A stretch of 64,000 nucleotides of DNA from Ectothiorhodospira sp. BSL-9 (GTDB taxonomy: Bacteria > Pseudomonadota > Gammaproteobacteria > Ectothiorhodospirales > Ectothiorhodospiraceae). This document shows, one piece after another, positions 1 to 10,873 of the stretch. The position numbers and the translations under genes are program-made. The first letter of the stretch is position 1; each line of letters opens with the position of its first letter. The stretch is taken from contig NZ_CP011994.1 of NCBI RefSeq assembly GCF_001632845.1, forward strand, positions 3,234,001-3,298,000. Reading direction: 5' to 3'. The notes under the pieces were generated by a model. It was not told the DNA's origin. It searched no databases and worked only from the letters and a program-made list of their open reading frames with translations.

Positions 1-287
1 ACCGACAGTTGCTGCTCAAGGGCCAGACAGGCAGACATGATTTCCCTGAACAGCCGCGTCATCTCCTCGCTATCCAGGGGGCCGGGGTTCGACTGGTGGA
101 TACGTCGGAGCACCTGGGCCTCGCGCTCCGGCCGATAGAACTCTGCCTGCTCGTCGGCCTCCCGCTTGATGCGGGCGACTTCCTGGGCACAGGCGGCACG
201 ATCACTGATCAGCGCCATGATCTGCGCATCCAGCGAATCAATACGCTGACGGATATCAGCGAGCGTTGTCTCGTCCCCGGCACTCAT
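1..287 (-). CDS. pheA: Chorismate mutase / prephenate dehydratase (P-protein), N-terminal part
   Basis: The minus strand opens with ATG at 287 and stays open to the window edge, giving about 95 residues of a chorismate mutase domain (AroQ type). The reading starts MSAGDETTLADIRQRIDSLD and continues with the helical segment holding DRAACAQEVARIK and later YRPEREAQVLRRI, the usual landmarks of the mutase half of PheA. The enzyme converts chorismate to prephenate and then, in its missing C-terminal half, to phenylpyruvate. It lies 30 nt downstream of serA in the same direction, so gyrA-serC-serA-pheA probably form a run of co-oriented genes. The gene is truncated by the window edge, so the dehydratase and ACT domains are not visible; a stand-alone mutase cannot be excluded. 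Confidence 0.85.
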   Translation of the reverse strand, partial: MSAGDETTLADIRQRIDSLDAQIMALISDRAACAQEVARIKREADEQAEFYRPEREAQVLRRIHQSNPGPLDSEEMTRLFREIMSACLALEQQLS

Positions 288-317
288 CAATCAATCTGCC
301 CCGCCGTCTCGGCCCCG

Positions 318-1481
318 TTAGAGGACGCGCACACGCAACACGCCATCAATACCCGCGATACCCCGTGCGGCCTCTTCATCAACCTCATCCTCCACATCTA
401 TGAGATTGTAGGCAATGCCATTGCGGGATTCATTCACCATGTGCACGATGTTGATATCACTCTGCCCCAGCACATGGGAGATCTGCCCCACCATGTCCGG
501 ACGATTGCGGTTCATGACCGCCAGCCGCGCCTTGCCGGCGCGCGGCAGCGTGACCTCGGGCAGGTTCACGGAATTGCGCACGTTGCCGTTCTCAAGATAA
601 TCCCGCAACTGCTCTCCCACCATGATGGCGCAGTTCTCCTCTGCCTCGCTGGTGGAGGCACCCAAATGTGGCAGTGCGATGACCCTGTCCTGCCCCTTGA
701 GACCATTGCTGGGAAAATCGCATACATAGGCGTGCAATTGCCCGGAGGCCAGGGCCGCCAGCACTGCCTGCTCGTCAACAATTTCGTCCCGAGCGAAATT
801 CAGTACCACCGAGCCACGCTTCATGTTGTGCAGCCGATCGCTGTTGATCAGGTGACGGGTGTGATCATTGAGGGGTATATGGAAAGTCACCATGTCGCAG
901 CGGTTGAGCAGGTCATCCACGCTCACGGCCTGCTCCACGCCGGCATTGAGCTGCCAGGCCCGGTTCACGGTCATGTGGGGGTCGTAGCCCACCACCCGCA
1001 TGCCCAGCAGGCGGGCGGCATTGGCCACCTGCACGCCGATGGCACCCAGGCCCACCACACCCAGGGTGCGACTGGGCAGTTCGAAGCCGGCATATTTTTT
1101 CTTGCCCGCCTCCACCTGCTTGTGCACGCTGGCATCATCCCCTTCCAGCTGCCGCGCGTAGTCCCAGGCCTGGGGGATATTGCGTGCTGCCAGCAGCATC
1201 CCCGCCAGCACCATCTCCTTGACGGCATTGGCATTGGCGCCCGGTGCATTGAACACCGCCACGCCCCGTTCGCTCATGGCATCGATGGGGATGTTGTTCA
1301 CACCGGCACCGGCGCGGCCCACAGCCTTGAGGCTACCGGGAATATCCATGTCGTGCATGTTGGCTGAGCGCACCATGATGGCATCCGGCTGGGACATCTC
1401 CGAGGCCACTTCATAGTGCTCGTGCCCGAACTGGTCCAGGCCCTTGGGGGAAATATTATTGAGCGTGAGAATCTTGTACAT
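318..1481 (-). CDS. serA: D-3-phosphoglycerate dehydrogenase
   Basis: This 387-residue protein oxidises 3-phosphoglycerate to 3-phosphohydroxypyruvate with NAD, the first step of serine synthesis. The NAD-binding Rossmann signature VVGLGAIGVQVANAA is clear in the middle, the 2-hydroxyacid dehydrogenase motifs (VVLNFARDEIVDEQA; the DFP/ALPHLGAST segment with the catalytic His) follow, and the last 75 residues form an ACT-like regulatory domain (MVGQISHVLGQSDINIVHMV). The ATG at 1481 was chosen because an upstream ATG at 1529 would lie inside serC. The gene starts only one base after the serC stop, which implies translational coupling. It is the short bacterial form with a single C-terminal ACT domain. 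Confidence 0.95.
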   Translation of the reverse strand: MYKILTLNNISPKGLDQFGHEHYEVASEMSQPDAIMVRSANMHDMDIPGSLKAVGRAGAGVNNIPIDAMSERGVAVFNAPGANANAVKEMVLAGMLLAARNIPQAWDYARQLEGDDASVHKQVEAGKKKYAGFELPSRTLGVVGLGAIGVQVANAARLLGMRVVGYDPHMTVNRAWQLNAGVEQAVSVDDLLNRCDMVTFHIPLNDHTRHLINSDRLHNMKRGSVVLNFARDEIVDEQAVLAALASGQLHAYVCDFPSNGLKGQDRVIALPHLGASTSEAEENCAIMVGEQLRDYLENGNVRNSVNLPEVTLPRAGKARLAVMNRNRPDMVGQISHVLGQSDINIVHMVNESRNGIAYNLIDVEDEVDEEAARGIAGIDGVLRVRVL

Positions 1482-1482
1482 G

Positions 1483-2565
1483 TCAGGCCTTGCGCTGTTC
1501 GAAGTCCACCATGAATTCCACCAGTGCATCCACGCCAGCCTCTGGCATGGCGTTGTAGATGCTGGCCCGCATGCCGCCCACGGAGCGGTGACCCTTGAGG
1601 GTGGTCAGCCCGGCCTGCTCGGCCTCCTTGAGGAAAAGGCCGTCCAGTTCGGCATCCGCCAGGGTGAAGGGCACGTTCATCAGTGACCGGGCGGACACCT
1701 CCACCGGGTTGTGATAGAAGGCGGAGTTATCGATGGCAGTGTAGAGCTTCTCGGCCTTGCGGCGATTGATCTGCTCCATGGCTTCCAGCCCACCCAGTTC
1801 CTTGAGCCACTGGAAGACCAGACCGGCCAGATACCAGCCATAGGTGGGGGGGGTGTTGGACATGGAGTCCGCATCTGCCTGGACCTTGTAGTCCAGGATA
1901 CTGGGCAAGCCGGGCATGGCATCACCGATCAGATCATCCCGCACGATCACCAGGGTGAGACCGGCAGGGCCGATGTTCTTCTGGGCGCCGGCGTAGATCA
2001 CGCCATATTTGGAGACGTCAATGGGGCGAGAGAGGATGTTCGAGGACATATCCGCCACCAGAGGCACATCCCCGGTCTCGGGCACCCAATGGAACTCCAC
2101 TCCACCGATGGTCTCGTTGGGGGTGTAGTGCAGGTAGGCGGCATCGCCGTTGCACTGCCAGGAGTCAAAGGCGGGGATGTGCGTGAAGTTGTCCGCCTCG
2201 CTGGTGGCGACCACGTTCACGTCTGCATACTTTTTGGCCTCGGAGATGGCCTTCTTGGACCAGGACCCGGTATTCACGTAATCCACCTGCTTCTTGCCGC
2301 GCAGCAGGTTCATGGGCACGGCGGCAAACTGACCCGAGGCACCACCCTGAAGGAACAGGACCTTGTAGTTGTCCGGCACCTTGAGCAGATCGCGCAGATC
2401 CTGCTCTGCCTGAGCAGCGATGGACACGAAGGCCTTGCCGCGGTGACTCATCTCCATCACCGACATGCCGGTGCCATTCCAGTCGAGCATCTCTGCGCGG
2501 GCGCGCTCCAGCACCGGTTCGGGGAGCACGGCAGGGCCGGCGCTGAAGTTATAGACACGTGTCAT
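1483..2565 (-). CDS. serC: Phosphoserine aminotransferase
   Basis: SerC transfers the amino group of glutamate to 3-phosphohydroxypyruvate (and to the related intermediate of pyridoxal phosphate synthesis). The 360-residue protein begins [20 protein letters not shown], the hallmark N-terminus of the family, and has the PLP lysine in [13 protein letters not shown]. The length is normal. It sits between gyrA (51 nt upstream) and serA (1 nt downstream), so the two serine-pathway enzymes are encoded back to back; their product feeds glycine, cysteine and the one-carbon pool. Confidence 0.97.
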   Translation of the reverse strand: MTRVYNFSAGPAVLPEPVLERARAEMLDWNGTGMSVMEMSHRGKAFVSIAAQAEQDLRDLLKVPDNYKVLFLQGGASGQFAAVPMNLLRGKKQVDYVNTGSWSKKAISEAKKYADVNVVATSEADNFTHIPAFDSWQCNGDAAYLHYTPNETIGGVEFHWVPETGDVPLVADMSSNILSRPIDVSKYGVIYAGAQKNIGPAGLTLVIVRDDLIGDAMPGLPSILDYKVQADADSMSNTPPTYGWYLAGLVFQWLKELGGLEAMEQINRRKAEKLYTAIDNSAFYHNPVEVSARSLMNVPFTLADAELDGLFLKEAEQAGLTTLKGHRSVGGMRASIYNAMPEAGVDALVEFMVDFEQRKA

Positions 2566-2616
2566 GTTTCACTCCTGGTTTGGATCACGGACAGATTGAT
2601 TACGGGGCGAACCGGG

Positions 2617-5238
2617 TCAGGAGGCGTCTTCCGGCAACGACCCGCCGTCGTCGGCGTCGTCACCGTCTTCGGCGTCATCGCCGTTGCCATCACCGCTCTC
2701 GTTATCGTCGCCATTGAGGCCCTCGACCCGCGCCAGTTCCACCAGATTCTCGTCATCAGCAAGGCGTATCAGACGCACGCCCTGGGTGTTGCGTCCCAGC
2801 ACCGGGATATCCCCGATCGGGGTGCGCACGAGGGTGCCGCCATTGGTGATGAGCATCACCTGATCATCATCTCCCACCAGGGTAGCCCCCACCACCGCAC
2901 CGTTGCGGCCTCCGGTCTGAATGGCGATCACGCCCTGGCCGCCCCGGCCATGCAGGGGGAATTCATCGGGTGATGTGCGCTTGCCATAGCCGTTCTCGGT
3001 GGCGATCAGGATGTTGCCCTGGTCGACGATGATCAAGGAGATCACCTGCTGGTCCGGCCCCAGACGCACGCCACGCACGCCGCTGGCGGTGCGACCCATG
3101 GCCCGCACGGTATCTTCGCTGAACCGCACTGCCTTGCCAGCGGAGCTGAGCAGCATCACATCCTGATGCCCATCGGTCACCTTCACGTCCACCAGCCAGT
3201 CGTCCTCGCGCAGGCCCACGGCGATGATGCCGTTGGAACGGGGGCGGGAGAAGTCCACCAAGGGGGTCTTCTTGACGATGCCACTGCTGGTGGCCATGAA
3301 CACATACATGTCCTCCCGGTACTCGCGCACCGGCAGGATGGCATTGATGCGCTCCCCCTCTTCCAGGGGCAGCAGGTTCACCATGGGTCGCCCTCGGGCG
3401 GCGCGACTGCCCATGGGCAGTTCATACACCTTGAGCCAGTAGGCCTTGCCGCGACTGGAGAAGCACAGGATGGTGTCGTGGGTGTTGGCCACCACCAGGC
3501 GGTCGATGAAGTCCTCGTCACGGAAGGTGGTGGCCGTCTTGCCACGCCCGCCGCGCTTTTGTGCCCGGTAGGCTGTCAGGGGCTGATACTTGGCGTAACC
3601 GGCATGGGAGAGGGTGACCACCACATCTTCCTCGGTGATCAGGTCTGCCAGCGTGAGATCCACGTGATTATTGAGGATCTCGGTGCGGCGCGTATCACCG
3701 TACTGTTCGCGCATGGCGACCAGTTCCTCGCGGATGACCTCCATCAGGCGTCCGGGGCTGGACAGAATCTCCAGCAACTCCTCGATACGCCCCAGCAGTT
3801 CCCGGTATTCATTAACGATCTTATCCTGTTCAAGGCCGGTCAGGCGGTGCAGGCGCAGGTCCAGGATGGCCTGGGCCTGGGCCTCGGAGAGCCGGTAGCC
3901 GCCCTCCTGCAGCCCGAAATCGCTGGCCAGATCCTCCGGCCGTGAGGCCCAGGCGCCGGCGCGATCCAGCATGTCCTGCACCACACCGGGGGCCCAGACA
4001 CGACCCAGCAGCCCTTCCTTGGCCTCCGCCGGGCTGCCCGAGGCCTTGATCAGGGCAATGATCTCGTCGATGTTCGCCAGGGCTACGGCCAGGCCTTCCA
4101 GCACATGGGCCCGCTCCCGGGCCTTGCGCAGCTCAAAGATGGTTCGGCGGGTGACCACTTCGCGCCGATGGCGCAAAAAGGCCTCAAGAATCTGCTTGAG
4201 ATCCAGCAACCGGGGTTGCCCGTCCACCAGAGCCACCATATTGATGCCGAATACATTCTGCATCTGGGTGTGCAGGTAGAGGTTGTTGAGCACCACCTCG
4301 GGGACTTCCCCCCGCTTGAGCTCCACCACCATGCGCATGCCGTCCTTGTCGGACTCGTCACGCAGTTCGCTGATTCCCTCCAGTTTCTTGTCCTTGACCA
4401 GTTCGGCAATACGCTCCAGAAGGCGCGCCTTGTTCACCTGGTAGGGCAGCTCCGTGACCACAATGCTGTTGCGCCCGGTGGATTCATCCGTCTCCACGTG
4501 GGAGCGGGCCCGCACATAGATGCGCCCGCGCCCGGTGCGATAGGCCTCGTGAATGCCCCGGTCGCCATTGATGATGCCGGCGGTGGGGAAGTCCGGCCCC
4601 GGGATGTGCTCCATCAGGCCTTCCACGCCCAGGCCCGGGTCGTCGATCAACGCCACGCAGGCATTGACCACTTCGGTCAGGCTGTGGGGAGGAATGTTGG
4701 TGGCCATGCCCACGGCAATACCGGCCGACCCGTTGATCAGCAGGTTGGGAAGCTGGGTGGGGAAGACGGAAGGTTCGGACTCGGAACCGTCGTAGTTATC
4801 GACGAAGTCCACCGTCTCCTTGTCGATATCCGCCAGCAGTTCATGGGCGATCTTCGCCATGCGCACTTCCGTGTATCGCATGGCTGCCGGGGCATCACCG
4901 TCCACCGAGCCGAAGTTGCCCTGTCCGTCCACCAGCATGTAGCGCATGGAGAAGGACTGGGCCATGCGCACGATGGTGTCGTACACGGCGGAATCACCAT
5001 GGGGATGGTATTTACCGATGACGTCACCCACCACACGGGCGGATTTCTTGTACGGCTTGTTCCAGTCATTGCCCAGCACCCGCATGGCGAAGAGCACCCG
5101 GCGGTGCACAGGTTTGAGCCCGTCGCGTACGTCTGGCAGGGCTCGACCGATGATGACGCTCATGGCGTAGTCCAGATAGGACTGACGCATCTCGTCTTCC
5201 AGGTTGACCGGCAGGATTTCTTTGGCGAATTCGACCAT
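2617..5238 (-). CDS. gyrA: DNA gyrase subunit A
   Basis: GyrA is the breakage-reunion subunit of type II topoisomerase, introducing negative supercoils with GyrB. The 873-residue protein begins [20 protein letters not shown] and contains the catalytic tyrosine in [10 protein letters not shown] and the quinolone-determining stretch [15 protein letters not shown], with Ser and Asp at the two positions typical of susceptible enzymes. The C-terminal half carries the beta-propeller blades and the GyrA-box (QKRGGRGK). The last 30 residues are extremely acidic (runs of D, E, G, N, S), a tail that in other GyrA proteins tunes wrapping. It is first in a leftward run followed by serC. Confidence 0.98.
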   Translation of the reverse strand: MVEFAKEILPVNLEDEMRQSYLDYAMSVIIGRALPDVRDGLKPVHRRVLFAMRVLGNDWNKPYKKSARVVGDVIGKYHPHGDSAVYDTIVRMAQSFSMRYMLVDGQGNFGSVDGDAPAAMRYTEVRMAKIAHELLADIDKETVDFVDNYDGSESEPSVFPTQLPNLLINGSAGIAVGMATNIPPHSLTEVVNACVALIDDPGLGVEGLMEHIPGPDFPTAGIINGDRGIHEAYRTGRGRIYVRARSHVETDESTGRNSIVVTELPYQVNKARLLERIAELVKDKKLEGISELRDESDKDGMRMVVELKRGEVPEVVLNNLYLHTQMQNVFGINMVALVDGQPRLLDLKQILEAFLRHRREVVTRRTIFELRKARERAHVLEGLAVALANIDEIIALIKASGSPAEAKEGLLGRVWAPGVVQDMLDRAGAWASRPEDLASDFGLQEGGYRLSEAQAQAILDLRLHRLTGLEQDKIVNEYRELLGRIEELLEILSSPGRLMEVIREELVAMREQYGDTRRTEILNNHVDLTLADLITEEDVVVTLSHAGYAKYQPLTAYRAQKRGGRGKTATTFRDEDFIDRLVVANTHDTILCFSSRGKAYWLKVYELPMGSRAARGRPMVNLLPLEEGERINAILPVREYREDMYVFMATSSGIVKKTPLVDFSRPRSNGIIAVGLREDDWLVDVKVTDGHQDVMLLSSAGKAVRFSEDTVRAMGRTASGVRGVRLGPDQQVISLIIVDQGNILIATENGYGKRTSPDEFPLHGRGGQGVIAIQTGGRNGAVVGATLVGDDDQVMLITNGGTLVRTPIGDIPVLGRNTQGVRLIRLADDENLVELARVEGLNGDDNESGDGNGDDAEDGDDADDGGSLPEDAS

Positions 5239-5288
5239 TCAGTCTCGGGGCGCTGTAGTTGACATGGAAGGACTGAAACAAACGCCGG

Positions 5289-5294
5289 ATGATA
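5289..5294 (-). promoter_or_regulatory. Possible -10 element upstream of gyrA
   Basis: On the minus strand TATCAT lies about 50 nt upstream of the gyrA start, in the 139-nt gap between gyrA and mtnA. No good -35 hexamer is visible at the right distance, so this is a weak call. Confidence 0.3.
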
Positions 5295-5377
5295 CCACAT
5301 CGGCGAAAGGGGCAGCAGTGATGCAGGCCGGGATGACCGGCCCACGGAGGGATGGACCTCGGCCGGGCCGGCCCGGG

Positions 5378-6433
5378 TCAGTCGGCCTCGAACAGCGCCT
5401 TCATCTTCTGCAGGTCGGGATTCTCCACCACGCCCCGCTCCGTGACGATGGCATCAATCAACGCTGCCGGGGTGACATCGAAGGCCGGATTCCAGGCATT
5501 CGCCCCAGGGGCCGCCACGCGGCGCCCCGCCAGCTCCAGCACCTCTTCCTGACCGCGCTGCTCGATGGGAATATCCGCCCCGGTGGCCGCCTCCATGTCG
5601 ATGGTGGTGGTGGGCGCCGCCACCATGAACTTCACTCCATGATGGCGGGCCAGCACCGCAAGGCCATAGGTGCCAATCTTGTTGGCAGCATCACCATTGG
5701 CGGCGATGCGATCCGAACCGACGATCACCCACCCCACGCGACCCTCGCGCATCAGACTGGCCGCCGCCCCTTCGCACAAAAGACTCACGGGAATCCCGTC
5801 CTGAACCAGTTCCCAGGCAGTCAGGCGCGACCCCTGCAACCAGGGGCGGGTCTCATCGGCATACACATGCTTGACCCGACCCTGAGCGTAGGCGCTGCGA
5901 ATCACACCCAGGGCCGTGCCATAGCCACCGGTCGCCAGTGACCCGGTATTACAATGGGTGAGCACATCGCGCCCATCCTGCAACAGGGCCGCCCCCAGAT
6001 CACCCATGTGCCGGTTGCCATCCACATCCTCCTGATGAATGCGCTCGGCCGCCGCCAGCAGGGCGGGCTCCGGGTCCTGATCATCGGGCAGCCCCTCCAT
6101 CACCTGCCCCATGCGTGCCAGGGCCCAGAACAGATTCACTGCCGTGGGGCGTGAATCGGCCAGGGCCTTGAGATCGGTCGCCATACCGGCGCGCCAGCCA
6201 CGCTGATCAGCCGCCCAGGCGCGCCGCGCCGCCAGCACCACCGCATAAGCAGCGGCCACACCGATGGCCGGCGCCCCGCGGACCACCATGTCACGGATGG
6301 CATCGGCCGCGGCAGTGGCCGTATCCATCTCCAGATAGACGCTCTCATGGGGCAGCAAGCGCTGATCCAGCAGGCTGAGTTGGGTGCCGGTCCACTGGAC
6401 CGCGCGAATGGAGTCGTGCGTGTGTGTGCTCAT
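5378..6433 (-). CDS. mtnA: S-methyl-5-thioribose-1-phosphate isomerase
   Basis: MtnA isomerises methylthioribose-1-phosphate to methylthioribulose-1-phosphate in salvage of methylthioadenosine, the by-product of polyamine synthesis. The 351-residue protein has the family landmarks [33 protein letters not shown] (catalytic Cys) and [19 protein letters not shown] (catalytic Asp). The start at 6433 gives the family length; the frame stays open far upstream, but that part is antisense to mtaD. It is divergent from mtaD, the methylthioadenosine deaminase, with 138 nt between them, a pairing that matches the order I recall from other gammaproteobacteria. Confidence 0.95.
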   Translation of the reverse strand: MSTHTHDSIRAVQWTGTQLSLLDQRLLPHESVYLEMDTATAAADAIRDMVVRGAPAIGVAAAYAVVLAARRAWAADQRGWRAGMATDLKALADSRPTAVNLFWALARMGQVMEGLPDDQDPEPALLAAAERIHQEDVDGNRHMGDLGAALLQDGRDVLTHCNTGSLATGGYGTALGVIRSAYAQGRVKHVYADETRPWLQGSRLTAWELVQDGIPVSLLCEGAAASLMREGRVGWVIVGSDRIAANGDAANKIGTYGLAVLARHHGVKFMVAAPTTTIDMEAATGADIPIEQRGQEEVLELAGRRVAAPGANAWNPAFDVTPAALIDAIVTERGVVENPDLQKMKALFEAD

Positions 6434-6571
6434 GACGTGTCGGGGTTGCCGGTGGGAAGCCCGGTACTTTGCCAGGATATCCCGCCCCGTGCCACAGCCC
6501 CCCGCCCAGCCCGCACGTCCCCGCCGGGCTGAATACTTGTCCAACCCACGTGTAATCGTTATCTTGCCCGG

Positions 6572-7891
6572 ATGCAAAGCGTCGACAAGATCATCACCCC
6601 CCGCTGGATCGTGCCAGTGGAGCCGGACGAGACGGTGCTGGAAGGTTACAGCCTGGTGGTTCACGAGGGTCGCATCCTGGACCTGTTGCCCACGGCGGAA
6701 GCGGAGTCGCGCTATCACGGCGAGACCCATCGTCGCCTGGCGCAGCACGCCCTGATCCCCGGACTGGTGAATGCCCACACCCACTCCCCCATGACCCTGC
6801 TGCGCGGACTGGCCGATGATCTGCCGCTGATGGACTGGCTGCAGAACCATATCTGGCCCGCCGAGGGGCGTTTCGTGGGCGAGGACTTTGTCCATGACGG
6901 CACCTTGCTGGCGGCAGCGGAGATGCTGCGCGGTGGCACTACCTGTTTCAACGACATGTACTTCTTCCCGGAGACCACCGCCCAGGTCAGCGGCCAGGTG
7001 GGCATCCGCGCCGCCATCGGCCTGATCGTCATCGACTTCCCCAGCGCCTGGGCGTCGCAGGCATCCGAGTACATCGATAAAGGGCTGGACATCTTCGACC
7101 GCCACAAGGGCGAGAGCCTGCTGTCGTTCTGCTTTGCCCCGCACGCGCCCTACACCGTGGCCGATGAACCCCTCAAACGCCTGGCCACCCTATCGGCAGA
7201 ACTGGACATTCCCGTGCACATGCACGTGCATGAAACGGCTCATGAACTGGAGGAATCCAAGGCCCGCTTTGGCGTACGCCCCCTGGAACGCCTGGCCCAA
7301 CTGGGACTGGCCGGCCCCAATCTCATGGCCGTACACATGACTCAACTGGAAAGTGGCGAGATCGCGCACCTGGCTGATACCGGCACCCATGTGGTGCACT
7401 GCCCCGAATCCAACCTGAAGCTGGCCTCCGGGTTCTGTCCGGTGCATGCCTTGATGGAAGCGGGGGTGAACGTGGCCCTGGGCACCGACGGCTCAGCCAG
7501 CAACAACGACCTGGACATGTTCGGCGAGATGCGCACCGCCGCCCTGCTGGCCAAGGGCGTCAGCGGCAACGCCGCCGCGCTGCCTGCCCATACCGCGCTG
7601 CGCATGGCCACCCTCAACGGTGCTCGCGCCCTGGGCCTGGCCGATGAAATCGGCTCCCTCACCCCTGGCAAGAGCGCGGACATGGTTGCCGTCAATCTGG
7701 GCGAACTGGAAAGTCAGCCCGTGTATGACCCCGTCTCCCATCTGGTGTATGCCGTGGCTCGTCACCAGGTGAGCGATGCCTGGGTAGCGGGCCGCCCGCT
7801 GTTGCGGGATCGCCAGCTCACCACCATTGATGACACTCAGCTGCGCCAACGGATCTCCAGTTGGCAAGCCCGTATTGCAGAGGCCGACTGA
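6572..7891 (+). CDS. mtaD: 5-methylthioadenosine/S-adenosylhomocysteine deaminase (amidohydrolase)
   Basis: This 439-residue TRZ/ATZ-type amidohydrolase should deaminate methylthioadenosine and S-adenosylhomocysteine. The metal ligands are visible in [13 protein letters not shown] (HxH), [10 protein letters not shown] and the Asp of [16 protein letters not shown]. The C-terminal beta domain returns with [19 protein letters not shown]. It is divergent from mtnA and followed closely by ubiG and gph, in the order known from Pseudomonas. Exact substrate choice among the family (MTA, SAH, guanine, chlorinated triazines) is inferred from context. Confidence 0.9.
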   Translation: MQSVDKIITPRWIVPVEPDETVLEGYSLVVHEGRILDLLPTAEAESRYHGETHRRLAQHALIPGLVNAHTHSPMTLLRGLADDLPLMDWLQNHIWPAEGRFVGEDFVHDGTLLAAAEMLRGGTTCFNDMYFFPETTAQVSGQVGIRAAIGLIVIDFPSAWASQASEYIDKGLDIFDRHKGESLLSFCFAPHAPYTVADEPLKRLATLSAELDIPVHMHVHETAHELEESKARFGVRPLERLAQLGLAGPNLMAVHMTQLESGEIAHLADTGTHVVHCPESNLKLASGFCPVHALMEAGVNVALGTDGSASNNDLDMFGEMRTAALLAKGVSGNAAALPAHTALRMATLNGARALGLADEIGSLTPGKSADMVAVNLGELESQPVYDPVSHLVYAVARHQVSDAWVAGRPLLRDRQLTTIDDTQLRQRISSWQARIAEAD

Positions 7892-7910
7892 GCCACCCAC
7901 CCGACCCGTG

Positions 7911-8636
7911 ATGACAACCCCCATGTCCGAGATGCATACCAACGTCGACGCCGCCGAAATCGCCAAGTTCGATGAGATGGCCCACCGCTGGTGGGATCCT
8001 GAGGGCGAATGCCGCCCCCTGCACGAGATCAACCCGATCAGGCTGGACTACATCGACGAACGCACTGGCGGCCTGCAGGACAAAAAGGTGCTGGACGTGG
8101 GCTGCGGCGGCGGCCTGCTGTCGGAGGCCATGGCCCGCCGTGGCGCCCAGGTCACCGGGATCGACATGGGTGAAAACGCCCTGGGCGTGGCGCGCCTGCA
8201 CCTGCTGGAATCCGGCCTGGAAGTGGACTACCGGCAGAGTTCCGCAGAGGCACTGGCCACGGAGATGCCGGGCCAGTTCGACGTGATCACCTGCATGGAG
8301 ATGCTGGAACATGTCCCCGATCCGGGCTCGGTGCTCGATGCCTGCGCGCGCCTGCTCAAGCCGGGTGGTCATCTGTGCGTGGCCACCTTGAATCGCACGC
8401 CCAAGTCGTTTGCCATGGCCATCCTCGGCGCTGAATACCTGATGCGCATGCTGCCCCCGGGCACCCATGAATATGCCCGATTCATCCGGCCCTCCGAAAT
8501 GGAAGCCTGGATGCGGCAAGCCGGATTATCCATGCGCAACCTCATGGGCATGCACTACGACCTGATCAATCGCAGCTATCGCCTGGGCCCGGGTGTTGAC
8601 GTGAACTACCTGGCCCACGCCGTGCGGGAAGCCTGA
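7911..8636 (+). CDS. ubiG: Ubiquinone biosynthesis O-methyltransferase
   Basis: UbiG methylates two hydroxyl groups during ubiquinone synthesis using S-adenosylmethionine. The N-terminal segment NVDAAEIAKFDEMAHRWWD followed by GECRPLHEINPIRLDYI is diagnostic, and the SAM site is VLDVGCGGGLLSEAMA. The protein is about 241 residues from ATG 7911; an in-frame ATG at 7923 is an equally good start since neither has a strong ribosome-binding site. The gene ends 3 nt before gph, so the two are likely co-translated. Confidence 0.95.
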   Translation: MTTPMSEMHTNVDAAEIAKFDEMAHRWWDPEGECRPLHEINPIRLDYIDERTGGLQDKKVLDVGCGGGLLSEAMARRGAQVTGIDMGENALGVARLHLLESGLEVDYRQSSAEALATEMPGQFDVITCMEMLEHVPDPGSVLDACARLLKPGGHLCVATLNRTPKSFAMAILGAEYLMRMLPPGTHEYARFIRPSEMEAWMRQAGLSMRNLMGMHYDLINRSYRLGPGVDVNYLAHAVREA

Positions 8637-8639
8637 CCC

Positions 8640-9311
8640 TTGCGCACCATCCTTTTCGATCTGGACGGCACGCTGGCCGACACCGCGCCGGACCTGCATT
8701 ACGCCCTGCACTGCCTGCAACAGGAACGGGGCCTCACTCCCCTGCCCTTCGAGCAGGTACGGGATCATGTCTCCCATGGCAGTGCGGCCCTGGTGACCCT
8801 GGGGTTCCCCGAAGCCGCCGGGGCGGTATTCGATGGCCTGCGTGAACGCTTCCTGGAGATCTACTCGGCCCACCTCCATCGGGAGAGCCGGCTTTTCCCC
8901 GGCATGCACGAGGTCCTGGAAGCCATTGAATCGCGAGGCATGAACTGGGGGATAGTCACCAACAAGCCGGCCTTTCTGACCGACCCCCTGCTGCGCTCCA
9001 TGGGTCTGTATGATCGCGCTGCCACGGTGATCAGTGGCGACACCACAGCCGAACGCAAGCCCCATCCCATGCCCATGCTGCTGGCCTGCGAGCAGTCCGG
9101 GAGCACCCCCGAGCAGTGTCTCTATATCGGCGATGCCCACCGGGACATCGAGGCAGGCCGGGCCGCGGGCATGCGCACCCTGGTGGCCCGCTACGGCTAT
9201 ATCGATGCCACTCAGAAGCCGGAGGCCTGGGGCGCTGATGGCTTCATCCAGCACCCCGTTGAGATCATGGACTGGCTGCCGGCACGGGCGGGACTCGGGC
9301 AGGTGTCGTGA
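8640..9311 (+). CDS. gph: Phosphoglycolate phosphatase (HAD superfamily)
   Basis: The 223-residue HAD hydrolase begins MRTILFDLDGTLADTAPDL with the nucleophilic Asp in DxDGT, has motif II in IVTNKP, the lysine in AERKPHPMP and the Mg-binding acid in CLYIGDAHRDIEAG. It dephosphorylates 2-phosphoglycolate, which arises from RuBisCO oxygenation and DNA repair and so matters in an autotroph. A TTG start at 8640, three bases after the ubiG stop, gives the complete motif I. Other HAD phosphatases of this group share the motifs; the neighbour ubiG supports Gph. Confidence 0.88.
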   Translation: MRTILFDLDGTLADTAPDLHYALHCLQQERGLTPLPFEQVRDHVSHGSAALVTLGFPEAAGAVFDGLRERFLEIYSAHLHRESRLFPGMHEVLEAIESRGMNWGIVTNKPAFLTDPLLRSMGLYDRAATVISGDTTAERKPHPMPMLLACEQSGSTPEQCLYIGDAHRDIEAGRAAGMRTLVARYGYIDATQKPEAWGADGFIQHPVEIMDWLPARAGLGQVS

Positions 9312-9374
9312 CCACGGATAACGAAATGGGCCTCAGGCCTTAGCCGGCACACACTCACAAGGAACACCCAGCCC

Positions 9375-10865
9375 ATGCACACAAGCCATCCCGCTCTCAG
9401 GATCATCACCGCCCTGCTCGCCCTCGCGGTGATCATCACGGCCTGGATCATGGTCATCGACACCGGACAGGGTGTTGAGCAGCGCCAGCTGGAGCGCGAT
9501 GGGGTGCCAGTCACCCTGCTGCTGCCGGACGATGCCCGCCATGCCCCCGGCGTGGTGGTCGCCCATGGTTTCGCGGGCTCAGCCCAACTCATGCGCACCT
9601 GGGGGCTGGCGCTTGCCGATGCGGGCTTCGTGGTGGCCCTGCCCGATCTGAGCGGGCACGGGCGTAATCGAGCACCGCTGGACTGGTGGAACGACCCCGA
9701 GCAATTCCAGCGTGACGTGCAGTCGGCCCTGACATTACTGGGCGAACAGCCGGAGGTGGATGCCGAGCGACTGTCCCTCCTGGGTCACTCCCTGGGTGCT
9801 GGCGCGGTGATTGACGCCGCCATGGACACCACCCAGCCGATCAAGGCCGTCGTGGCAGTCTCCCCCGGTCAGAGCGAGGTCACCCCGGAGAGCCCACCCA
9901 ACCTGCTGCTGATGGCCGGGGCCTGGGAAGGACCCTTCCTGGAAGCCGCACAGAACCTGCTGGAAAAAGCGGGCGGCCCCGGGGGTGATCCTACCGCAGG
10001 CACTGCCCGGGCCCTTGAAGTGATCCCCGGCGTGGAACATATCGGTGTGCTGTTCAGCCCCCAGGCTCACGCAGCCTCCATACAATGGCTGGCTCAGGTA
10101 TCGGAGATCTCCCCTCAGCCGGCCAGCAGGATCAGCCCCATGCTCTGGTGGTTGCTGAATCTGGTGGGCACCATCGTCCTCTGGCGCGCCCTGGCACCGC
10201 TTTGGGTGGATGGCGATCGACTGCGCCTGGATACGGCTCAGGCACAGGCCCATGGGCGCACCCGACGCCCCCTGGTGCGCGCCGCCATCAGTGGTGCGCT
10301 GGCCACCCTCCTGCTCATTGGCATTGGGGAGATCATCTATCTGGATGGAATCGGCGGGATCCTGGTCAGCCCCCAATTTGCCCTGTGGCTGGCCCTGGCG
10401 GGGGGCATCTGGCTGGCACTGGGCACTCGACCACCCCGGCCCGAATGGCCTGACCTGGCCTGGGGCCCCATCATGCTCGGTGTGCTGGTGCTGGGCTTTG
10501 GCGTGATGGGGGCAGCCCTATGGCTGGCCTGGTGGCCACCGCTGCATCGACTGCCCTATCTACCCATCCTGACCCTGCTGATCCTGCCCTGGGCGGTCGC
10601 CTTTGCCACCGCACTGCAGGGACGCACCGGCTGGCGCGGACTGGGTGTCGGTCTCGGAGTGGCCCTGATCACCATGGTCACGGTGGGGGTCGCCGCCGCC
10701 ATCGTGGATGGCATGATGTTCCTGCTGATCATCCTGCCCCTGCTGCCGGTGATGCTGGCCCTGCCCTTGCTGGTCAGCCGACCGATTCAGCGGCCCTGGG
10801 CAGATGGCTTCGCCCTGGCCGCCTTCCTGGGGTGGACATTGACGGTGATGTTCCCGCTGATCTAA
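9375..10865 (+). CDS. Alpha/beta hydrolase with C-terminal polytopic membrane domain
   Basis: This 496-residue protein combines three parts. Residues 1-30 form an N-terminal anchor (LRIITALLALAVIITAWIMV). Residues 45-245 are an alpha/beta hydrolase with the oxyanion segment VVVAHGFAGSAQLM, the nucleophile elbow LLGHSLGAG (Ser) and a late His in GVEHIGVLF. From about residue 250 the chain has at least six hydrophobic spans separated by short loops. The hydrolase would face the periplasm if the first anchor is retained. It follows gph after 63 nt. The substrate is unknown; esterase or lipase-like activity is only a family guess. Confidence 0.75.
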   Translation: MHTSHPALRIITALLALAVIITAWIMVIDTGQGVEQRQLERDGVPVTLLLPDDARHAPGVVVAHGFAGSAQLMRTWGLALADAGFVVALPDLSGHGRNRAPLDWWNDPEQFQRDVQSALTLLGEQPEVDAERLSLLGHSLGAGAVIDAAMDTTQPIKAVVAVSPGQSEVTPESPPNLLLMAGAWEGPFLEAAQNLLEKAGGPGGDPTAGTARALEVIPGVEHIGVLFSPQAHAASIQWLAQVSEISPQPASRISPMLWWLLNLVGTIVLWRALAPLWVDGDRLRLDTAQAQAHGRTRRPLVRAAISGALATLLLIGIGEIIYLDGIGGILVSPQFALWLALAGGIWLALGTRPPRPEWPDLAWGPIMLGVLVLGFGVMGAALWLAWWPPLHRLPYLPILTLLILPWAVAFATALQGRTGWRGLGVGLGVALITMVTVGVAAAIVDGMMFLLIILPLLPVMLALPLLVSRPIQRPWADGFALAAFLGWTLTVMFPLI

Positions 10866-10873
10866 CCGTGGGA

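Noticed and set aside
9-1367. A 452-codon open frame on the plus strand opposite serA and pheA
   Set aside because: It is antisense to well-supported genes, has biased composition (His, Gly and Gln rich) and no domain. Similar long antisense frames opposite gyrA, bchB, glgC, glgB, nptA and sulP are products of high GC and were left out.
6434-7144. Upstream extension of the mtnA frame
   Set aside because: The frame is open but runs antisense through mtaD; the conserved MtnA protein starts at 6433.
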